Positions 1 through 7,771 of a stretch of 52,242 bases of DNA are shown in pieces. Source of the stretch: Romeriopsis navalis LEGE 11480 (GTDB lineage: Bacteria > Cyanobacteriota > Cyanobacteriia > Leptolyngbyales > Leptolyngbyaceae); NCBI RefSeq assembly GCF_015207035.1, contig NZ_JADEXQ010000037.1, positions 1 through 52,242 of the forward strand. The letters are read 5' to 3'. A program made the position numbers and the translations under genes. A model generated the notes under the pieces. It searched no databases and was not told the DNA's origin. It worked only from the letters and a program-made list of their open reading frames with translations. Within the stretch, counting starts at the first letter, position 1; the number at the start of each line of letters is the position of its first letter.

Positions 1-1258
1 GGGCAATGCCACTCGTGAGGGTTTCGCGGGCCTTCGGGCTAATTTGGATGCGCGATCGGCGAGCATTATCGCCTTCTTCTTTGGAGACCATGCCCTGCTC
101 TACCATCCGTTCGAGTACCCGATTGCGGTATTCGACGGCATCTTGGTAGTTGCGCACCGGGTTAAAGGCATTGGGGGCGGGCAGGATACCAGCGAGGGTG
201 GCGGCTTCATTCAGGTCAAGATCCTTGGCGGGCTTCCCAAAGTAAAACTGTGACGCATCGGCGAAGCCATAGTTCCCGTAACCGAGGTACACCCGATTGA
301 GATATAGCAGCATCAACTGATCTTTGCTGTAGGCGGTTTCCAGCTTGAGTGCCACCACCGCTTCACGGACCTTACGCGCGGCCGAATCTTCACTGCCGAC
401 ATAACTGCGCAGGATATTCCGGGCTAACTGCTGAGTAATTGTACTCGCCCCTTCTTTGATTCCCCCCCCGGCCACGTTCGCGACGACGGCGCGAGTAATC
501 CCGATCGGGTCCACACCGGGATGCCAGTAAAACCGCGAATCCTCCGAAGCCATTACGGCTTTAGGCAAATAGGACGAATAATCTCGTAGGCTTTTTTGTT
601 CAACGTGACTCTGGTTCGGTGGCAGTGGGCTGAGCGGCGTTTGACCATCACGGGCATAGACGACGACGGGACCCTGCACGGAGTTCGGCATGGGCGACAC
701 CGAAAATCCCTGCCAGGCGAGGGCGATCGCCATCGTCGCGAGAGCGGTCCCGCCCGACAAGCTGTAAAGCAATAAACGCAGGGTTTTGAGCCAGAAGCTG
801 GGTTCTTCTTTGAATTGCACCCGAATGGCATCGGCTAAGTCGGGTGGTCCTAGGGTATAGACCTGGTTGTGATACAGCGTCGTGGATCGTAGGCGGCGTT
901 TGCCTTTATAAATCCCATTGGTGGAGTTCTCATCGCGTAGCCGAAAGCGGGTCCGAGGCAGTAGGCCCAAAAACCAGCGATCACCCCGATCCCGCGTAAT
1001 CGACGCATGGGTCTGACTGACTAATGAATTCCGAATCACAATGTCACAGGACTGTGAACTGCGTCCCATTAAGTAGCGATCGCCCAGCAATGGATAGACT
1101 TCGGCTTTCGCTGCCTCCGGCAACTGCACCCACACCTCAGCAACTTTGGCATTAGGTTTGAGTTGGAGTTGTGAGAATTTAACCTTGGTCGGCACCCCCT
1201 GAAGCAAGTTCGTCAGGCTGGTGAGGATGGTTTTGCGGGGTGGGCGCGGGGAATTCAT
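1..1258 (-). CDS. FHA-domain class A penicillin-binding protein, N-terminal part (cut by window edge)
   Basis: Bifunctional murein synthase of the PBP1A type: it would polymerise lipid II glycan strands and cross-link them on the outer face of the inner membrane. About 419 residues are inside the window and the C-terminal transpeptidase domain lies beyond it. Reading from the ATG at 1258, an FHA domain occupies residues about 58-135 (GRSSQSCDI at 65-73, SQTHASI at 81-87, NSTNGIY at 111-117). A membrane segment follows at about 157-182. The GT51 glycosyltransferase begins near 200, with the EDSRFYWHPGVD motif (catalytic Glu239) and GASTITQQLARN at 270-281. FHA domains bind phosphothreonine, so regulation by Ser/Thr kinases is inferred. 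FHA-PBP fusions are known in cyanobacteria. Confidence 0.9.
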   Translation of the reverse strand, partial: MNSPRPPRKTILTSLTNLLQGVPTKVKFSQLQLKPNAKVAEVWVQLPEAAKAEVYPLLGDRYLMGRSSQSCDIVIRNSLVSQTHASITRDRGDRWFLGLLPRTRFRLRDENSTNGIYKGKRRLRSTTLYHNQVYTLGPPDLADAIRVQFKEEPSFWLKTLRLLLYSLSGGTALATMAIALAWQGFSVSPMPNSVQGPVVVYARDGQTPLSPLPPNQSHVEQKSLRDYSSYLPKAVMASEDSRFYWHPGVDPIGITRAVVANVAGGGIKEGASTITQQLARNILRSYVGSEDSAARKVREAVVALKLETAYSKDQLMLLYLNRVYLGYGNYGFADASQFYFGKPAKDLDLNEAATLAGILPAPNAFNPVRNYQDAVEYRNRVLERMVEQGMVSKEEGDNARRSRIQISPKARETLTSGIA

Positions 1259-1438
1259 AGACGCAAAGACTCAAGGAACAGACAATATGAGCTAAATCGG
1301 TGAACTAGCGTTCACTACAATCACGCGCCCACATTTTCCGGTGCATTGCCTATTTTACCGATCGAAGTCGATTTACTGGGATGATTTTGGGTGGGAGTTT
1401 ACAGTTCGCAGTTTTCTTGCCACAGCGGATGGGCGCAG

Positions 1439-1942
1439 TCAGCGGGTCTGGCGGTGTTGGCGAAACCAGGCTTGTAACTGTTCGCGGCAGGATTCGGCGA
1501 GAATGCCGCCATATACGGTGAGTTTGTGATTGGACGCGGGGCCATCGGGGAGATTCAGGACCGATCGCACCGCACCGGCCTTTTGGTCGTCTGCCCCATA
1601 AACTAATGTGCCTAATCGGGACAGCACCAGGGCTCCAGAACACATCGGGCAGGGTTCGAGGGTGACATAGAGCGTGCAGTCGTTGAGATGCCAGTTACCG
1701 CGTTGTATTCCGGCTTGCCGCAGGGCGAGAACTTCCGCATGGGCCGTGGGGTCTTGGTCTTGTTCGCGGCGGTTGGCGGCTTCGGCCAGTACCTGGTTAT
1801 GCCCATCCACAATTACTGCACCCACGGGCACATCGCCAACTTCACCGGCTGCTTCCGCCAGTTCGAGTGCCCGCAGCATCCAATGGCGATGTCGCAGGTA
1901 TTCCGGGTGATCAAGTGCGGGTGGGGGAATGGAATAGGGCAA
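1439..1942 (-). CDS. tadA: tRNA adenosine(34) deaminase TadA
   Basis: Cytoplasmic zinc enzyme that converts A34 to inosine in the anticodon of tRNA-Arg(ACG), allowing it to read CGU/CGC/CGA. The 167-residue length fits the family. Zinc ligands and the proton-shuttle Glu are visible: HAEV (His68, Glu70) and PCPMC (Cys98, Cys101), followed by the conserved GALVLSRLGTLVYGA region. The N-terminal 15 residues before the first helix are a little longer than in the E. coli protein. It stands between the PBP gene, in the same orientation about 180 bp away, and the divergent antiporter gene. Confidence 0.93.
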   Translation of the reverse strand: MPYSIPPPALDHPEYLRHRHWMLRALELAEAAGEVGDVPVGAVIVDGHNQVLAEAANRREQDQDPTAHAEVLALRQAGIQRGNWHLNDCTLYVTLEPCPMCSGALVLSRLGTLVYGADDQKAGAVRSVLNLPDGPASNHKLTVYGGILAESCREQLQAWFRQHRQTR

Positions 1943-2067
1943 GGTTTGAGGCTGATTTGGGATCTGAAGCCTGTAAAGCCTACGGCTTATCCGATCGGCC
2001 CTTGGATTATCGCATTGGGTCTGACAAATATGCTTAAGTTAAATTTGATGATTTGCCAGGGCCCCCG

Positions 2068-3672
2068 ATGCTAGAGAGTATTCTGTGGATTGTGTTGATG
2101 GGTTTTTTTGTTGGGCAGATTGCCCGGCGGTTGAAAGCTCCGGCGCTGGCGGGCATGATTCTTGTGGGTCTGATGCTTGGTCCACAGGTGAGCCAGGTGA
2201 TTGCCCCTTCAGTTCTCGAATCAGCGGATGATTTAAGGACGATCGCCGTCATGGTCATTCTGATGAAGGCGGGGTTGGGGCTCGATCGTGACAAACTCGA
2301 CCAGCAAGGGAATGTCGCTTTGCGTTTAGGATTTCTGCCAGCGACTTTTGAGGCAATCACGGTAGCATTAGTTTCGATGTGGCTATTTCAGTTTAACTTC
2401 GCTACAGGGTTGTTACTCGGCTGTATCATCGGTGCCGAATCACCGGCGGTGATTGTTCCAGGAATGCTGCGGCTCAAAAGTCTGGGCTGGGGTGTAAAAA
2501 AGGGGATTCCCGATGCGATTCTAACGGGCAGTGCGCTATCAGATGTCTTGCTACTGTTGGTGTTTAGCTTGCTGCTGACGTTTCTGGCCCAAGGGACAAT
2601 GCAGGGTGTGACGATCGGCGCCCTCACATTTACCAGGCTGCAATTGCTCCCGTTCCAAATCATCATCCAAATCGGTTTGGGGATGCTGGTCGGCTGGCTG
2701 ACGGCCAAGGGATTGGTCGCTGTTTTACGCAAACAAAACTGGACCCAGAATACCGTCCAGGATTCCCTCGTTAGTGCTGGGATTGCGCTGCTGGTTGTGG
2801 TGCTGGCCAAACATCTGCCCATCTTTTCCGGCTACTTAGCGGTAATGGCGGCTGGTTTCTTTGTTACGACTTTGGATGCACCGTTGTCGCGGCGATTGCG
2901 GCAGGGGTTTGATTCGTTGTGGACGATCGCCCAGATTTTTCTGTTTGTGCTGCTGGGGGCAAATATTCAGCTGGATGTTTTGGAAAATCAGTTTTTGCCG
3001 GGGCTATTGCTGCTGGCGATCGGCACCCTAGGCGGCAGAATGTGCGGCTGGTATCTCGCGACACTGGGGAGCAATTGGAACTGGAAGGAAAAGCTGTTTT
3101 TGCTGCCGGGAAATTCGGCAAAAGCGACGGTGCAGGCAGCGATCGGGGCGATTCCTCTAGCCCAAGGCATCGCGGGTGGGGAAACAATTTTGGCGATTGC
3201 GGTACTGTCGATTCTGGTCACGGCACCCTTGGGGGCTTGGGCCATTCCCACGTTTGCGCCGAGGCTCTTAGAACAAGGTGAAGTGGACCCAACTAAAGTC
3301 GTAGTGGAACGTCAGATAAAAATATTGGCGGCGATCGATGATTCGCCCTTGAGCAAAAAGGTTTTGGCGAAGGCCGCAGAGTTAGCGCGACGGGGGGATG
3401 CTGAGGTGATTGTATTGCATGTCGATCGAGCGGAGAATCCCCAAATCATTGGACAACTGCAAATTCAGGCGCAAACCGTTTTAGCCGATATTCGGCATAA
3501 ATTTATTACAGATACAGGAGCAGTTGCGGAAGCAATCTTGGCAACGGCTCAGCAATCCGAAATTGATGAGTTAGTCATTGGTAAACGGGGTGGCTTTGGA
3601 CAGTTTCTGGTGGGTTCGGTGTCGCAGGCCGTATTGGAGGCAAGTACGATTCCGGTGGTGATTGTGGAATAG
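2068..3672 (+). CDS. CPA2-type cation:proton antiporter with C-terminal universal stress domain
   Basis: Integral membrane antiporter of the monovalent cation:proton antiporter-2 family. About 12 hydrophobic segments fill residues 1-395. A cytoplasmic UspA-like domain follows at about 405-534, starting IKILAAIDDSPLSKK and ending VPVVIVE. It contains the nucleotide-binding signature GKRGGFGQFLVGSVS, matching the G-2X-G-9X-G(S/T) pattern of ATP-binding USP proteins. Ion specificity (Na+ or K+) cannot be read from sequence. The ATG at 2068 is preferred because it starts directly before a membrane helix; an in-frame TTG at 2053 would add five residues. The gene is monocistronic and is followed by an inverted-repeat element. 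Confidence 0.88.
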   Translation: MLESILWIVLMGFFVGQIARRLKAPALAGMILVGLMLGPQVSQVIAPSVLESADDLRTIAVMVILMKAGLGLDRDKLDQQGNVALRLGFLPATFEAITVALVSMWLFQFNFATGLLLGCIIGAESPAVIVPGMLRLKSLGWGVKKGIPDAILTGSALSDVLLLLVFSLLLTFLAQGTMQGVTIGALTFTRLQLLPFQIIIQIGLGMLVGWLTAKGLVAVLRKQNWTQNTVQDSLVSAGIALLVVVLAKHLPIFSGYLAVMAAGFFVTTLDAPLSRRLRQGFDSLWTIAQIFLFVLLGANIQLDVLENQFLPGLLLLAIGTLGGRMCGWYLATLGSNWNWKEKLFLLPGNSAKATVQAAIGAIPLAQGIAGGETILAIAVLSILVTAPLGAWAIPTFAPRLLEQGEVDPTKVVVERQIKILAAIDDSPLSKKVLAKAAELARRGDAEVIVLHVDRAENPQIIGQLQIQAQTVLADIRHKFITDTGAVAEAILATAQQSEIDELVIGKRGGFGQFLVGSVSQAVLEASTIPVVIVE

Positions 3673-3699
3673 GGGGGATCGGTGGATTGCATGGGTTAC

Positions 3700-3775
3700 G
3701 ATCCCCCTAAATCCCCCTTCAAAAGGGGGACTTTGATATTTACTCCCCCCTTTTGAAGGGGGGCTGGGGGGGATC
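3700..3775. repeat. GC-rich inverted-repeat element (MITE-like or terminator repeat)
   Basis: Two arms of about 30 bp face each other: the left begins GATCCCCCTAAATCCCCC and the right ends GGGGGGCTGGGGGGGATC. Each arm itself contains a CCCCCTTC/GAAGGGGG hairpin. A further GGGGGGATC lies at 3672-3680. Palindromes of this GATCCCCC type are scattered widely in cyanobacterial intergenic regions. Here it lies between the convergent antiporter and arfB genes, so it may also stop transcription both ways. Confidence 0.75.
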
Positions 3776-3795
3776 ACAATTCTGTAACAAACCCA

Positions 3796-4215
3796 CTATT
3801 CCTCAACCCGACGCCGCGATGCTTTAAGTTGACTGCGTTTCGCCTTATTATCTAACCGCTTGCGCTTGGCCCCTTTTGACGGTTTTGTGGGTTTGCGTTT
3901 GGGTTGTGTGACGGTGATGCTTTTGATTAATTCTTTGAGCCGATCGAGGGCGTCCTGTTTATTCAGGGTTTGGGTGCGCTGGTTTTGGGCTTTGATGATG
4001 ATCACGCCATCTTTAGTGATGCGACGATCACGTAAGTTCAGCAGGCGTTCTTTGAACAAAGGATTCAGCGATGATGCCCGAATATCAAACCGGAGATGAA
4101 TTGCTGTTTCGACTTTGTTGACGTTCTGCCCCCCGGCTCCCTGAGATCGCGCTGCACTGAGTTCGATTTCACTCAGCGGAATTGATGTGCGGTTGGTGAT
4201 TTGCAGCTCAGACAT
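3796..4215 (-). CDS. arfB: Alternative ribosome-rescue factor ArfB (class I RF-like peptidyl-tRNA hydrolase)
   Basis: Codon-independent release factor that enters stalled ribosomes lacking a codon in the A site and hydrolyses the peptidyl-tRNA. The GGQ catalytic motif is at residues 28-30 in SQGAGGQNVNKVETAIHLRF. The protein is 139 residues, the usual ArfB length. The C-terminus is strongly basic (KRKPTKPSKGAKRKRLDNKA), consistent with the tail that inserts into the mRNA channel. There is no codon-recognition domain, which separates it from RF1/RF2. Confidence 0.9.
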   Translation of the reverse strand: MSELQITNRTSIPLSEIELSAARSQGAGGQNVNKVETAIHLRFDIRASSLNPLFKERLLNLRDRRITKDGVIIIKAQNQRTQTLNKQDALDRLKELIKSITVTQPKRKPTKPSKGAKRKRLDNKAKRSQLKASRRRVEE

Positions 4216-4297
4216 ACGGGGGGACTCTCAAACTCTTCGGCCAGGAATTAGGTTCAAGATAACTCGATCATACGGTGATTGCCCATATCCACACCAT

Positions 4298-4321
4298 TGT
4301 CAGACCTCAAACATTCTGACA
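4298..4321. promoter_or_regulatory. Inverted repeat upstream of nrtS, possible operator
   Basis: TGTCAGA and TCTGACA are separated by 10 bp, about 40 bp before the nrtS start. No GTA-N8-TAC NtcA box was seen. The regulator is unknown. Confidence 0.3.
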
Positions 4322-4358
4322 TGATGCAAACTCTAGGACACTGACTCTCGCCTCAACC

Positions 4359-4586
4359 ATGCAATTTCTCCAGCCGATCAAAGCCACACTGGCTGAACCC
4401 CAATGTCACAGCACCGCCCTGCGAGTTGCGATCGTCGTTGGTTCTATTCTTTTCACCATCAACCACGGCGATGCGATCGTCAGCGGCAAAATGACCCAAA
4501 GACGCTGGATTTCCGGCCTGCTCACCTACTGCGTCCCCTACTGCGTCAGCCTCCACGGCCAAAGCACCTGCTTCCGCAAGCCTTAA
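4359..4586 (+). CDS. nrtS: NrtS-family small nitrate/nitrite transporter
   Basis: A 75-residue membrane protein with two hydrophobic segments (about 20-36 and 52-66). The diagnostic INHGDAIVSGKMTQRRW loop lies between them, followed by LLTYCVPYCVSLHG. This pattern matches the NrtS family described as a small nitrate transporter in marine cyanobacteria and some proteobacteria; assignment is by remembered family similarity. It probably acts in the plasma membrane, perhaps as an oligomer. Its stop codon overlaps that of the convergent Uma2 gene (shared TTAA, 4583-4586). No other nitrogen-assimilation gene is in the window. Confidence 0.75.
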   Translation: MQFLQPIKATLAEPQCHSTALRVAIVVGSILFTINHGDAIVSGKMTQRRWISGLLTYCVPYCVSLHGQSTCFRKP

Positions 4587-5170
4587 GCCGTCAACCAGCC
4601 AAACACCTCCCCCAACGTCAATGCCAATCCTGCTGCAAATTCAGGCACCGGTAAAACCGTTTCGGATGCTTCAAACACTTGCACAGATCGCTGCTCGTCA
4701 TACACCAGAATCAACTGTTCTTCGGGGTCAATTAGCCAACCCATCACCGTACCGTGGGCCAAACAATGCAAAATATTTTGCGTTACCTTCGTCGAACTTT
4801 GACCCGGTGATAGGATTTCGTTCGCGTAGCGTTTCTGAAAGAAAATCGTCCAATCCGGCGCTAAATCAAACGTATTGGACACTTCCCCATTCGCGTCGCG
4901 TGGAATCTTCGACTCCTGAAAAACCACAATATCCGGCACGATCGACCGATCTCCAAAGGTACATCGCAACTCGGGAATCGCTTGGGCCAAACGCGTCGGT
5001 TTAAACGCAACCGTCAAAGCAAAGCACAAATCGCGTTGCAGAATACTGTGCTTTCCTTGAGGCATGGGCTTCTGAATCACCGCTCCATCGACGTATTCAC
5101 TCGCAGGCTTCGTCTCTGGCAATTCCAGAAATTCCGCCAATGTCACTGGTTTAGTGGGAGTTTGTACCAT
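4583..5170 (-). CDS. Uma2 family protein (DUF820, PD-(D/E)XK nuclease fold)
   Basis: Member of the large cyanobacterial Uma2 family, predicted restriction-endonuclease-like proteins whose role is unproven. Family landmarks: TLAEFLELPETKPASEYVDG near the N-terminus, the acidic RSIVPDIVVF strand, the EILSP segment and the GWLIDPEEQLILVYD C-terminal strand. The ATG at 5170 (MVQTPTKPVT) gives 195 residues, normal for the family. The in-frame start at 5200 adds ten residues of low similarity. The usual second catalytic pattern (E-x-K) is weak here, so activity is uncertain. Confidence 0.82.
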   Translation of the reverse strand: MVQTPTKPVTLAEFLELPETKPASEYVDGAVIQKPMPQGKHSILQRDLCFALTVAFKPTRLAQAIPELRCTFGDRSIVPDIVVFQESKIPRDANGEVSNTFDLAPDWTIFFQKRYANEILSPGQSSTKVTQNILHCLAHGTVMGWLIDPEEQLILVYDEQRSVQVFEASETVLPVPEFAAGLALTLGEVFGWLTA

Positions 5171-5406
5171 AGGGTCGATTTCTCCGATAAGACGATGCAC
5201 TTAAGCACCGAACGCCAAGCTAAGTGGATCACCGATATTGAATAATTGTATCGCGTCTATCATCTGCTACCGCCATCATGGCCCGGCCATCTGGCCCCGT
5301 CAAACCAGCAAATCGAAGTCAGACTTGACCCCAGCTTCTATCCATTTCACCACACCCAATAAACGCATCAACTCCATGATCCATCCGAAGATTGATCACG
5401 CCCAAA

Positions 5407-5437
5407 ATTAGCCATTTGGCACATGCCTCATGGCTAA
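5407..5437. promoter_or_regulatory. Operator-like site upstream of the two-component operon
   Basis: The 15-mer ATTAGCCATTTGGCA (5407-5421) recurs in opposite orientation at 7505-7519. Locally it sits in a perfect 7-bp inverted repeat, TTAGCCA-N16-TGGCTAA (5408-5437), with a nested GGCA-CA-TGCC. It lies about 50 bp before the kinase start. Autoregulation by the adjacent NarL-type regulator is inferred. Confidence 0.55.
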
Positions 5438-5487
5438 CATATGCGCCGCTTACAATACCTTCACATGCTTTTTGCTAGGGTTGGTTT

Positions 5488-6834
5488 GTGATCCCGTTTG
5501 CGACCATGAACCATTCCACAAACCTGCTTTATCACCGTTACCGCTTCATAGCTTTAGTGGTATACATCGCTGTCCTCGTAACCGGGATAGCCGATTGGTT
5601 ATATGGTGGTCTCGGTCCACGATCGCTCGTGATTGCCCCCGACTTCGATCGTTTTTGCATTTTTGCGCTATCGGTATTGCTGCTGATTGTTATCGAACTC
5701 CTATCCTTGGGACAAGCCGACTTCGATAAACGTCAACCAGGCCGATTATTGCCTTTTTTGCTGCGATTATGCTTGTTTGTGAGTGCTTGTGCCGTTACTG
5801 ATTTATTTTACTCCCCAATCCTCTTTCTGCCGATTCTGTTGTATTGCCACTTCGCCGTTAGTAAACGCTTGAGCTATGGCATCGCCATCTGCGGCGTCGT
5901 CACATTGTTCGGGCTAAGTGTCGCTAATATTGGCGGTATCAGTGCGAAACCGCCGCCACCACCTGTCACCAATCATATGCGGCCCCCGAGCAAGCCAATC
6001 GGTGGCTTAATCGATCGGAGCGCAGGAGCCTTAATTACCGTCCTATTCACCCTGCTACTCGCACGGGCCATGTCACAGGCTACTGCCGCTCAGCAAAAAC
6101 TCACCGACTTACTGAGCAACCTCGAAGCCTCCCATACGCAGCTACAAAGCTATGCCACTCAAGTTGCGGATCTCGCCGCCTCAGAAGAACGCAACCGGCT
6201 CGCACGGAATATCCACGATAGCTTGGGGCACCACCTGGCGGCCATTAGTATCCAACTTGCCAAAGCGCACGCTTACCGCGATCGCGATCCGATCCGGGCC
6301 AATGAAGCCATCACCTATGCCCAACATACGGTTCAAGATGCCTTAAAAGATGTGCGCGAATCCGTCAGCAGTTTGCGCCAAAACGGTGATGCCTTTGCCT
6401 TTCACACCGCACTCCAAGATCTGCTCCAGCGGATGGAGCATAGTGATCTGATATTGACCCTCCACCAAACGGGCGATAGCTCACACTACGGCCAGCTCAA
6501 GCTACTGATTTTGTACCGAGTGATTCAAGAAGGGCTGACGAATGTGCATAAACACGCCAAAGCCAGTCATGTCATGATCATTCTGCATTTTGGGCCGCAC
6601 TTCGCCCATCTCGAACTCGCCGATAATGGCGTGGGATTTAACGTGTCGGTTTGGCAAGAGCACGCTCATGAACCATCGACCTATGGCCTGATCGGCTTAA
6701 AGGAACGCTTGACTTTGGTGGGTGGTAGTCTTGAGATCAGCAGTCAGTCCACCGGTACAAAACTCAAAGTTAAGCTACCGCAGACGAATCAACCGGTTAG
6801 CTTTAGTCCTACCCCAGCCTATGACCACCAATAA
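5488..6834 (+). CDS. Membrane sensor histidine kinase, NarL/DegS type (HisKA_3)
   Basis: The sensor half of a two-component system, 448 residues. The first about 200 residues contain five or six hydrophobic segments with no large extracytoplasmic domain, suggesting sensing within or near the membrane. A coiled linker (about 205-235) leads to the HisKA_3 motif ERNRLARNIHDSLGHHLAAI, phospho-acceptor His243. The HATPase domain has the N box (VIQEGLTNVHKHAKA), the G1 box DNGVGF and a G2-type GLIGLKERL. The GTG at 5488 is chosen because AGGG precedes it at a proper distance; an in-frame ATG is at 5506. Its last 14 bases overlap the response-regulator gene, indicating translational coupling. Confidence 0.88.
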   Translation: MIPFATMNHSTNLLYHRYRFIALVVYIAVLVTGIADWLYGGLGPRSLVIAPDFDRFCIFALSVLLLIVIELLSLGQADFDKRQPGRLLPFLLRLCLFVSACAVTDLFYSPILFLPILLYCHFAVSKRLSYGIAICGVVTLFGLSVANIGGISAKPPPPPVTNHMRPPSKPIGGLIDRSAGALITVLFTLLLARAMSQATAAQQKLTDLLSNLEASHTQLQSYATQVADLAASEERNRLARNIHDSLGHHLAAISIQLAKAHAYRDRDPIRANEAITYAQHTVQDALKDVRESVSSLRQNGDAFAFHTALQDLLQRMEHSDLILTLHQTGDSSHYGQLKLLILYRVIQEGLTNVHKHAKASHVMIILHFGPHFAHLELADNGVGFNVSVWQEHAHEPSTYGLIGLKERLTLVGGSLEISSQSTGTKLKVKLPQTNQPVSFSPTPAYDHQ

Positions 6835-7474
6835 CATCCGAATTTTGCTCGTCGATGATCAATATCTGATTCGCGAAGGGATTGCTTCTTTGCTCGAACT
6901 GGAGGATGGCATCGAAGTTGTGGGACTGGCCGACAATGGCCAATCGGCGATCGCCCAAGCCCTGAAACTCAAGCCGTCGATCGTCCTGATGGATGTACGG
7001 ATGCCAGAGATGAACGGGGTGGCCGCTACCGCCAAGATTCGCAAAGCCTTGCCGACCTGCCAAGTCCTGATGCTGACTACATTTGACGATGAAGAATTTA
7101 TTGTGCAGTCGCTGTTGGCGGGGGCCTGCGGGTATCTGATGAAAGATATTCCGTCCAAAGACTTGGCTCAAGCGATCAAACTCGCCCACGCCGGGGTCTT
7201 TCAACTCGCACCAGAGGTGGCTGGTAAACTTGTCGGACAACTGCGTCAGCCACCGGGTAGCCAAACCAAGCCCCCCGCTGATCCAGCATTAACGACCCGA
7301 GAATTAGAGATCCTCAACCACCTGGCCAAAGGCGCAACTAATAAAGAAATTGCCCAGGATATGCATGTCAGCGAGGGCACTGTCAAAAATCATGTCTCCC
7401 ACATTTTGACCAAACTCGACCTGCGCGATCGCACCCAAGCGGCAGTCTATGCCGTCGAGCACCATTTGGAGTAA
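6821..7474 (+). CDS. NarL/LuxR-type DNA-binding response regulator
   Basis: Cognate regulator of the overlapping kinase, 217 residues. The receiver domain (5-120) has the acidic pair Asp12/Asp13, phospho-acceptor Asp58 in VLMDVRMPEMNG, and the LTTFDD and LMKDIP switch segments. The C-terminal LuxR helix-turn-helix (about 150-212) reads LTTRELEILNHLAKGATNKE and then VSEGTVKNHVSHILTKLDL. The ATG at 6821 begins a canonical receiver; longer in-frame starts reach back into the kinase gene and are rejected. Copies of an AGCCAT-based inverted repeat lie before the operon and just after this gene, so self-regulation and control of the YHYH gene are plausible. Confidence 0.92.
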   Translation: MTTNNIRILLVDDQYLIREGIASLLELEDGIEVVGLADNGQSAIAQALKLKPSIVLMDVRMPEMNGVAATAKIRKALPTCQVLMLTTFDDEEFIVQSLLAGACGYLMKDIPSKDLAQAIKLAHAGVFQLAPEVAGKLVGQLRQPPGSQTKPPADPALTTRELEILNHLAKGATNKEIAQDMHVSEGTVKNHVSHILTKLDLRDRTQAAVYAVEHHLE

Positions 7475-7499
7475 ATCGATTGCTAGCTCACATGAACTA

Positions 7500-7545
7500 A
7501 GCCATGCCAAATGGCTAATTGAATATGGCTGATTGGCACATGCGA
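7500..7545. promoter_or_regulatory. Second operator-like region, upstream of the YHYH gene
   Basis: A perfect inverted repeat AGCCAT-N5-ATGGCT (7500-7516) contains the reverse complement of the 5407-5421 15-mer (TGCCAAATGGCTAAT, 7505-7519). A partial third copy, TTGGCACATGC (7533-7543), matches 5415-5426 exactly. The pairing of these sites with the neighbouring NarL-type regulator is inference. Confidence 0.5.
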
Positions 7546-7598
7546 CCTCTGATGGGATTACTTTACATTCAAGCCAGTTTGTCACCCGCTCAGATTCA

Positions 7599-7645
7599 GC
7601 AAAGATTTTACGCGGGCAAATCTTTGCAGTTGCCTGCGTAAAATC
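7599..7645 (+). promoter_or_regulatory. Two mutually exclusive hairpins in the YHYH gene leader
   Basis: Hairpin A pairs GCAAAGATTT (7599-7608) with AAATCTTTGC (7618-7627), 10 bp perfect with a 9-nt loop. Hairpin B pairs GATTTTACGCGGGCA (7604-7618) with TGCCTGCGTAAAATC (7631-7645), 15 bp with one G-U pair and a 12-nt loop. They share 7604-7608 and 7618 and so cannot coexist. A switch or attenuator is possible, or the DNA may be a protein-binding palindrome. Confidence 0.5.
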
Positions 7646-7771
7646 GCTGTCTAAACTTCCGTTCTCGTGAGTTTTAGCAGTACCACTCGAATCATCGCTG
7701 CCAGCCAAAGATGGTGTTCCACGCAAAGATGATGTTAACGATCGCATCAGTTACGCATGTCCGGGATAAAA

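Noticed and set aside
1688-2074. Open frames antisense to tadA
   Set aside because: They follow the tadA codon pattern in reverse, lack ribosome-binding sites and show no family similarity.
2864-3281. Open frames inside the antiporter gene
   Set aside because: Shadows of a strong membrane-protein reading frame.
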